The position numbers and the translations under genes are program-made. Shown in pieces: positions 6,828 through 12,475 of a stretch of 14,535 bases of DNA (position 1 is its first letter; every line of letters begins with the position of its first letter). Under the pieces are notes generated by a model that was given only the letters and a program-made list of their open reading frames with translations, had not been told where the DNA came from and ran no database searches. The stretch is from DATEPR01 sp036503065 (GTDB lineage Bacteria; Actinomycetota; Actinomycetes; Mycobacteriales; Pseudonocardiaceae), in assembly GCA_036503065.1 (NCBI GenBank), contig DASXXM010000180.1, positions 1-14,535 of the forward strand, given 5' to 3'.

Positions 6828-9800
6828 ATGTTGTCCGTTCCCATGCCTGCCGTGGATCTGGCTGAGGTTGAAGATGCCGTTGGGGCCTTGGCCTACGCCA
6901 GGGGCGACGAGTACGCGCGGCAGCGGGCGGTTCTCCGGATGCGGTGGGATTCGGCGGCCAGTGTGCTGCACGGCACCGTGCGTGGTCGGGGTGATGTCTA
7001 CCAGACGGCGGTGTATTTCTCGTCCTACGGTGGGGCCTCGTTGGAGTTTGAGCATGGTGACTGCGACTGTCCGGTCGGGTTCAACTGCAAGCACGTGGCG
7101 GCGCTGGTGCTGGCCGCGACACGGGCGCGGCCGGCTGCTGCGCGGCAGTCGCAGCCGCTGACCTGGGAACAGTCCCTTGGCTCGTTGCTGGCGCCCCGGC
7201 CGGCATCGGCCGGCGGGGCCGCGCTGGCGGTCGAGTTGTCGCTGGCCGCGCAACCGGGGCGCGAGTCGGGGATCAGGGTGCAGGCGCGACTGGTTACGCA
7301 GGGTAAGAAGGGCTGGGTCGGCGGCGGGTTGAGCTGGACCAGGTTGGCCGGCCGGTATCACGACGGCGATTACCTACCGTCACACGTACGGCTCGTGCGT
7401 GAGTTGTATGCCCTCTATCGGTCGCACACCGAGCGCGCCGCCTACTACTACGGGGACGAGAAGTCGATCGATCTGTCCTCGTTCGAGTCTCGGCAGCTGT
7501 GGGCGTTGCTGGACGAGGCCGACGAGGTCGGTCTGCGGCTGGTGCACGGCCGCAAGCGGCTCGGCATGGTGGAGAAGTACCGTGCCGCCGAGTTCTTCCT
7601 TGACGTCACCAGGAATCCGGCGCTTGTCATCACTCCCGTGCTGCGCGTTGCCGGCACCGATATGGACGCCGCGCCGATCCGGTTCATCGGGGCTGAGGGG
7701 CACGGCGTCGTCTACATCGACCGCGCTGAGGTTGCGACTGTCAGCGATCACGGCGACTGGCACATCCGGTTGGCGAAGCTTGCCGCGCCGGTGCCCGAGC
7801 AACTGCGGCAGATGGCTGTGGAACACCGTCGTCTCGAGATTCCTGCGGCCGAGGAGGACCGGTTTCGCGACGAGTACTACCCACGGCTACGGCAGGCCGC
7901 CACGATCGTGTCATCCGACGAGTCCTTCACACCGCCGGCGATACCGACGCCGACCCTCGTGCTCCATGCGGCCTACGGCGCGGACCACGACCTCGACCTC
8001 AGCTGGGCCTGGTCCTACCAGGGGCAGACCGGCTACCGGGACCTGGACGCGGAGTGGGCCATCCTGTCCGGTTTGGACGTCCCGCTCGGCGCGTTCGGGC
8101 CGAACGCCGTCGAACCGGGACAGCACGTGACCTGCCGTGGCATCGACACCATGCGGTTCACCACCGAACTCCTGCCGCTGTTGGTGGACCGGCCGGATGT
8201 GGCTGTCGAGATCAGCGGCGAGCAGGCCGACTACCGCGAGGCGAGTGACTCGCTGAGCATCGGCGTGTCGACCGACGATGTGGCCGGTGAGACCGACTGG
8301 TTCGACCTCGGGGTCACGATCACCGTTGAGGGACGGCAGGTTCCGTTCACGGACGTCTTCACGGCACTGTCCGCGGGCCAGTCGCACATGCTGCTCCCGG
8401 ACGGTGCCTATTTCTCGCTCGACAAGCCCGAACTGCGGTCGCTGGCACGCCTGATCGAGGAGGCTCGGGCGCTGGCCGACCTGCCGGACGGGCAGTTGCG
8501 GATCAGCCCGTTCCAGGCGGGGCTGTGGGACGAGCTGACCCAACTGGGCGTGGTCCACCGACAGGCCGCGGCCTGGACCCAGCAGGTGCGGGGACTGCTG
8601 TCGGTCGACGGCATCGACGCGACAGAGGTTCCCGCGACGCTCACCGCGCGGCTGCGTCCGTACCAGGTGGACGGGTTCCGGTGGCTGGCCTTTCTGTGGC
8701 GGTCGCAACTCGGTGGCGTCCTCGCCGACGACATGGGCCTCGGCAAGACGCTGCAGTCCCTGGCGCTGATCTGTCATGCCAGGCAGACCGACCCCACCAT
8801 TGCGCCGTTCGTCATCGTCGCGCCGACGAGCGTCGTGCCGAACTGGGCGGCGGAGGCGGCGCGGTTCGCGCCGGGGCTCACGGTCGTGGCGCTCTCCGAC
8901 ACCATGCGGCGTAGCGGCCGGACCCTCGACGAGCTGGTCGCGGGCGCGGACGTGGTGGTCACCTCGTACACGTTGTTTCGGCTCGACTTCGCCGCCTACG
9001 CCGAGATTTCCTGGGCGGGACTGATTCTGGACGAGGCCCAGTACGTCAAGAACCACCAGTCGAAGAGCTACCAGTGCGCGCGACGGCTGCCAACCAGATT
9101 CAAGATCGCGATCACCGGCACGCCGATGGAGAACAACCTGATGGAGCTGTGGTCGCTGCTTTCGATCACCGCGCCGGGGCTGTTTCCGCACCCGTCCCGA
9201 TTTCGCGACTACTACGCGCAGCCGATCGAGAAACGGGGCGATACCGAGTTGCTCGGCCGTCTTCGGCGACGGATCAAACCGCTCATCAAACGCCGTACCA
9301 AGGAACAGGTGGCCGCCGACCTGCCGGCGAAGCAGGAACAGGTCCTCGACGTGGAACTGCATCCGCGACACCGCAGGCTCTACCAGACCCATCTGCAACG
9401 GGAACGGCAGAAGATCCTCGGCCTCGTCGACGACATCAACAAGAATCGGTTCACGATCCTGCGTTCGCTGACGATCCTGCGCCAGCTGAGCCTGCACGCC
9501 GGCCTCGTTGACGACGCACACCGGGACCTGCCCAGCAGCAAGATCGACGCGCTGGTCGAGCAGCTTCGCGATGTGGTCGACGGCGGCCACCGGGCGTTGG
9601 TGTTCAGCCAGTTCACCGGATTTCTCGCGTACGTGCGGGCGCGGCTGGACGCCGAGAATGTGGCCTACTGCTATCTCGACGGCAAGACGAGAAACCGCGC
9701 CGAGGTGCTGGCGCGATTCGCGACAGGCACGATTCCGGTGTTCCTGATCAGTCTCAAGGCAGGCGGATTCGGGCTGAACCTGACCGAGGCGGACTACTGT

Positions 9801-10037
9801 TTCCTGCTCGATCCGTGGTGGAATCCGGCGACGGAGGCACAGGCGGTGGACCGGACGCACCGCATCGGGCAGACCAGGAACGTCATGGTGTACCGCCTCA
9901 TCGCCAAGGACACCATCGAGGAGAAGGTGATGGCGCTGCAGGCGCGGAAGGCCGAACTGTTCGCCAGTGTGCTGGACGACGGCGACATGTTCGGCGGGAG
10001 CCTGGACGCCGACGACATTCGAGAACTGCTCGCCTGA
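6828..10037 (+). CDS. SWIM zinc-finger SNF2/RapA-type helicase
   Basis: This is a 1069-residue ATP-dependent DNA translocase of the SNF2 family, HepA/RapA-like. A SWIM finger near the N-terminus has Cys79, Cys81, Cys87 and His89 (CDCPVGFNCKH), predicted to bind zinc and nucleic acid. A long middle region of about 450 residues has no motif I can name. The SNF2 ATPase core follows: Walker A DDMGLGKT (634-641, Lys640), Walker B DEAQ (735-738), motif III TGTPMENN (763-770), and motif VI DRTHRIGQT (1008-1016) with the arginine finger at Arg1012. The frame is open back to 6672, but the extra 52 residues are low-quality and overlap the remnant frame. The ATG at 6828 starts a protein that looks like the family, and 6843 is an alternative. 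The gene stands alone. It may remodel protein-DNA or RNA polymerase complexes; its role here is unknown. Confidence 0.93.
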   Translation: MLSVPMPAVDLAEVEDAVGALAYARGDEYARQRAVLRMRWDSAASVLHGTVRGRGDVYQTAVYFSSYGGASLEFEHGDCDCPVGFNCKHVAALVLAATRARPAAARQSQPLTWEQSLGSLLAPRPASAGGAALAVELSLAAQPGRESGIRVQARLVTQGKKGWVGGGLSWTRLAGRYHDGDYLPSHVRLVRELYALYRSHTERAAYYYGDEKSIDLSSFESRQLWALLDEADEVGLRLVHGRKRLGMVEKYRAAEFFLDVTRNPALVITPVLRVAGTDMDAAPIRFIGAEGHGVVYIDRAEVATVSDHGDWHIRLAKLAAPVPEQLRQMAVEHRRLEIPAAEEDRFRDEYYPRLRQAATIVSSDESFTPPAIPTPTLVLHAAYGADHDLDLSWAWSYQGQTGYRDLDAEWAILSGLDVPLGAFGPNAVEPGQHVTCRGIDTMRFTTELLPLLVDRPDVAVEISGEQADYREASDSLSIGVSTDDVAGETDWFDLGVTITVEGRQVPFTDVFTALSAGQSHMLLPDGAYFSLDKPELRSLARLIEEARALADLPDGQLRISPFQAGLWDELTQLGVVHRQAAAWTQQVRGLLSVDGIDATEVPATLTARLRPYQVDGFRWLAFLWRSQLGGVLADDMGLGKTLQSLALICHARQTDPTIAPFVIVAPTSVVPNWAAEAARFAPGLTVVALSDTMRRSGRTLDELVAGADVVVTSYTLFRLDFAAYAEISWAGLILDEAQYVKNHQSKSYQCARRLPTRFKIAITGTPMENNLMELWSLLSITAPGLFPHPSRFRDYYAQPIEKRGDTELLGRLRRRIKPLIKRRTKEQVAADLPAKQEQVLDVELHPRHRRLYQTHLQRERQKILGLVDDINKNRFTILRSLTILRQLSLHAGLVDDAHRDLPSSKIDALVEQLRDVVDGGHRALVFSQFTGFLAYVRARLDAENVAYCYLDGKTRNRAEVLARFATGTIPVFLISLKAGGFGLNLTEADYCFLLDPWWNPATEAQAVDRTHRIGQTRNVMVYRLIAKDTIEEKVMALQARKAELFASVLDDGDMFGGSLDADDIRELLA

Positions 10038-11393
10038 TCACGTTCTGCGGCTCACCAACACCATGGCGGCCGCGGCGGCCAGCAGGACGCCGACCGCCAC
10101 CAGTGGCGACGCGCTCAGGTGCAGGGCCAGCGTCACCAGGGCCACGCCCAGCGCGGTGCCCAGTGCGCGCGTCAGGTTGACGAGGCCACCGCCGGTGCCG
10201 GCCGCGCGCGCCGGGACCGACGTCATGATCATCGAGTTGTTCGCCGGCGTGAACACCCCGAGGCCGACGCCGAGCACCCCAAGGCCCGCCACCAGCCATC
10301 CCGTGCCGAACGGCACCACCAGCGCCAACCCGGCGACACACAGCACCGCCCCCACGGTGCACCGGAACCGGTCGGTCCATCGTGTCGGCAACACCCGGTC
10401 GGCCAGGATCGCGGCCACGGCGAAACCGGCCGGCAGCGCGGTGAGGACCAGGCCCGCGGTGAGCGGGCCACGATGGGCCAGCACGATCGGGACCAGCACC
10501 AACGGCCCGAACAACACCAGATAGCCGCACAGCGCGCCGACCAGCCCGAGGCCGACCGGACGGGTGCCCACCAACGCCAGGTCGACCAGGGGCATCGCCG
10601 CCGTGCGCTGGCGACGGTGGAAACCGTGGCCGGCCAACAAGGCCGCCACGAACAGCGCCGCCGTCGCCAGGGCCGGCAGGCCGAGACCGGACACCGCGGA
10701 CACGGCGAGCAACAGGCTGGTGGCGGCCAGGGCCAGCAGGCCGAGACCGGGCCAGTCGAATCGGGTGACGGGGGTGCGCTCCCGGGTCCTTGGCAGCAGG
10801 TAGTGCCCGGCCACGATGGCTACGACGCCGACCGGGATGTTGATGCCGAACACCCATCGCCAGCCGATCGTGGACACCAGTAGACCGCCCAGCGTCGGGC
10901 CCAGTGCCAGGCCGACCGCCTGTGCCGCGGCCTGCACGCCGAGGGCCGCGCGCACCGCCCTGCGTGGTGCGCTGACCGCGACCAGGGCGACGCTGTTGGC
11001 CTGGAGCATGGCCGCGCCGACCGCCTGCACCACCCGGAACGCCACCAGCCACGACAGGCTCGGCGCGAGCCCGCAGGCGGCCGACGCGACCGTGAACACC
11101 GCGAAACCGTGCAGGTAGACGAGCTTGCGGCCGTGCGCGTCCGCGAACCGGCCGGCCGGGATCAGCACGGCGACCAGCGTCACCAGGTACGCCAGGGACA
11201 CCCAGGCCACCGCGGCGAGGCTGGTGTCGAAAGCCGCTCGCAGCGCGGGGTAGGTGAGGGTGACGATGCTGGCGTCGAGCTGGCCCATGAACGCGCCGAG
11301 ACACACCGTGCCGACAGCGAGCCACCAGCCGTTGCGCGCGGTGCGCACCACGTCCGGCCGCGGTCGCTCCGCGCGGAGGAACGCCAGCGCCAT
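10038..11393 (-). CDS. MFS exporter, DHA2-like
   Basis: This 451-residue membrane protein is probably a proton-driven efflux pump. It has the DHA2 first-helix motif LDASIVTLTYPAL (39-51), motif A GRFADAHGRK (81-90), motif C GLALGPTLGGLL (161-172), and hydrophobic helices to the end. It ends almost at the last helix with only RRT after it. The ATG at 11393 is chosen because GGAGG lies 8 bases upstream. A GTG at 11423 is in frame but falls at the edge of the operator, upstream of the expected transcription start. The stop directly abuts the stop of the convergent helicase. Family members of this kind are usually controlled by a TetR repressor encoded next door, but none is present. The substrate is unknown. 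Confidence 0.92.
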   Translation of the reverse strand: MALAFLRAERPRPDVVRTARNGWWLAVGTVCLGAFMGQLDASIVTLTYPALRAAFDTSLAAVAWVSLAYLVTLVAVLIPAGRFADAHGRKLVYLHGFAVFTVASAACGLAPSLSWLVAFRVVQAVGAAMLQANSVALVAVSAPRRAVRAALGVQAAAQAVGLALGPTLGGLLVSTIGWRWVFGINIPVGVVAIVAGHYLLPRTRERTPVTRFDWPGLGLLALAATSLLLAVSAVSGLGLPALATAALFVAALLAGHGFHRRQRTAAMPLVDLALVGTRPVGLGLVGALCGYLVLFGPLVLVPIVLAHRGPLTAGLVLTALPAGFAVAAILADRVLPTRWTDRFRCTVGAVLCVAGLALVVPFGTGWLVAGLGVLGVGLGVFTPANNSMIMTSVPARAAGTGGGLVNLTRALGTALGVALVTLALHLSASPLVAVGVLLAAAAAMVLVSRRT

Positions 11394-11401
11394 CGTGTTG
11401 G

Positions 11402-11406
11402 CCTCC
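11402..11406 (-). promoter_or_regulatory. Shine-Dalgarno GGAGG fixing the second MFS start
   Basis: The minus strand reads GGAGG 8 bases before the ATG at 11393. The longer in-frame GTG start at 11423 has no such site and lies upstream of the predicted transcription start near 11419. Confidence 0.7.
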
Positions 11407-11422
11407 GCTCGTGTGTCTGCCA

Positions 11423-11451
11423 CCGATTATATCGGTTGCCGAGATAATCGG
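11423..11451. promoter_or_regulatory. 29-base palindromic operator over the -10 box of the second MFS gene
   Basis: CCGATTATnTCGG (11423-11435) and CCGAnATAATCGG (11439-11451) are 13-base arms with one mismatched pair and a 3-base spacer. On the minus strand the site contains a perfect TATAAT (bases 11431-11426), about 33 bases upstream of the ATG, with no clear -35. The size and symmetry fit a TetR-family dimer or pair of dimers that would occlude the promoter. The outward plus strand has GATAAT (11443-11448) 6 bases before an ATG at 11455, so the site may control divergent transcription. That frame ends after only 23 codons. Confidence 0.75.
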
Positions 11452-11563
11452 ACGATGCTCGGACGTGCGGTGATTCACACGATCTGGGGATTCAGGCCGG
11501 TTTGCCCGTGCGCGCGGCCGACTTAACTGCCAGTCTGCGGTCCAGATCAACTTTGGAGGACCA

Positions 11564-12304
11564 GTGGCGGATCAGTGTGTGGGGGTGGAGGCCGGCCGTG
11601 TGCGCCGGTCGCTGACCCGTGCGCTGCTGGTCCTGGGCGGTGTGGCGGTCGCGACCGTGCTCGGTTGGCTGTTGGGTTCGGCGTCGGCGAGTGCGGCCGA
11701 ACTGCCGAGCGTGCCGGTCGTGCCGTCGGCCGTGGTGTCGTCCGTCGTCCCGACGGTCACGCTGCCGGCGATCCTGCCGGCGGCGCCCGCGCTGCCGGCT
11801 ACCCCGAAGCTGCCCACCCCGAGCCTGCCCAGCGCGCCGCCCGACCTCGGTCAGGTTGCCCAGCAGGTGCATCTGGCCGTGGCCGGCGATGACCGGGTGG
11901 TGCCCGCCGTGCTGCCGGTGGCGGTCCTGGTACCTTCCGCGCCGGTCAGCCCGGTGAGCGCGCCTGCCATCGCCACGGCCGGTCCGGCCGGGCAGGGCAT
12001 CGTGCGCCAGTTCGTCCTGCCGCTGCGCCAGCATCGGCAGGTGGCGAGCGGTGGCGGACAGCGCTCCGGTGGCCACCGGGCCACGTCGGCGCCCCGCGTC
12101 CCGGCGCACCCGCTGCCGCCGTTGCAGCCGGCCAGCCCATCCGATGCCGGCGCGCACGGCTCCGGCGGTCCGGCGGGCGGCACCGGTAGCGCGTACCTGC
12201 CGTTCGTGAACATCCTCGGCGCCGCACCGAACGCGGTCGGCACGTCGAACTCGCCACGGCTGCCCGTGGCCCCCGGCCACCAGCCGGGCACCTCACCCGA
12301 CTGA
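11564..12304 (+). CDS. Secreted Pro/Ala/Val-rich protein of unknown function
   Basis: This 246-residue protein starts at a GTG preceded by GGAGG with a 4-base spacer. Residues 11-44 form a classic signal peptide: basic RVRRSLTR, a hydrophobic core, then SASASA, with cleavage likely at 44/45. The mature part is low in complexity. A Pro/Val/Leu stretch (46-95) reads as repeated LPxxP and VPS units. Then come a short helical segment (SLPSAPPDLGQVAQQVHLAVAG, about 87-108), a Gly/Ser/His/Arg region (about 160-180), and a C-terminal AYLPFVNILGAAPN segment (about 209-222). There is no cysteine after the signal peptide and no sortase motif. It precedes the large chaplin-like repeat gene by 171 bases on the same strand, so the two may act together at the cell surface. 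I recognise no domain; the function is unknown. Confidence 0.75.
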   Translation: MADQCVGVEAGRVRRSLTRALLVLGGVAVATVLGWLLGSASASAAELPSVPVVPSAVVSSVVPTVTLPAILPAAPALPATPKLPTPSLPSAPPDLGQVAQQVHLAVAGDDRVVPAVLPVAVLVPSAPVSPVSAPAIATAGPAGQGIVRQFVLPLRQHRQVASGGGQRSGGHRATSAPRVPAHPLPPLQPASPSDAGAHGSGGPAGGTGSAYLPFVNILGAAPNAVGTSNSPRLPVAPGHQPGTSPD

Positions 12305-12306
12305 CA

Positions 12307-12355
12307 CCACACGCGGCCCCCGGCCGGGGTTCACCCCTGCGCCGGTGTGGGCCGC
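12307..12355 (+). terminator. Nested inverted repeats just after the Pro-rich gene
   Basis: The perfect palindrome CCCCGGCCGGGG (12318-12329) lies inside a longer pairing of CCACAC (12307-12312) with GTGTGG (12345-12350). An alternative stem pairs GCGGCCC (12313-12319) with GGGCCGC (12349-12355). The structure starts 2 bases after the stop at 12304. It could attenuate transcription between the two secreted-protein genes. There is no U-tract. Confidence 0.35.
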
Positions 12356-12372
12356 TGTCGTCGTGCCCCATC

Positions 12373-12387
12373 GCGGGCATCGCCCGC
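12373..12387 (+). terminator. GC-rich hairpin in the leader of the repeat gene
   Basis: GCGGGC (12373-12378), loop ATC and GCCCGC (12382-12387) form a perfect 6-bp stem. It has no U-tract and may be a terminator of the preceding gene or a leader structure for the repeat gene that starts 88 bases later. Confidence 0.3.
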
Positions 12388-12475
12388 AGCCCCCAATGAC
12401 CCGGGCGGCCGCTTGCCCCGACGCATCGCGTCCGGCCGCCCGACCCCTCCCGCAAGGGAAACGAGAGGAGAATCC

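Noticed and set aside
7911..9860. A 649-codon minus-strand frame inside the helicase
   Set aside because: It lies entirely opposite the conserved SNF2 motifs and has shadow-like composition.
9898..11550. A 550-codon minus-strand frame covering the second MFS gene
   Set aside because: It is the neighbouring frame of the MFS coding sequence, Arg/Gly-rich with no membrane segments, while the true frame shows MFS motifs.
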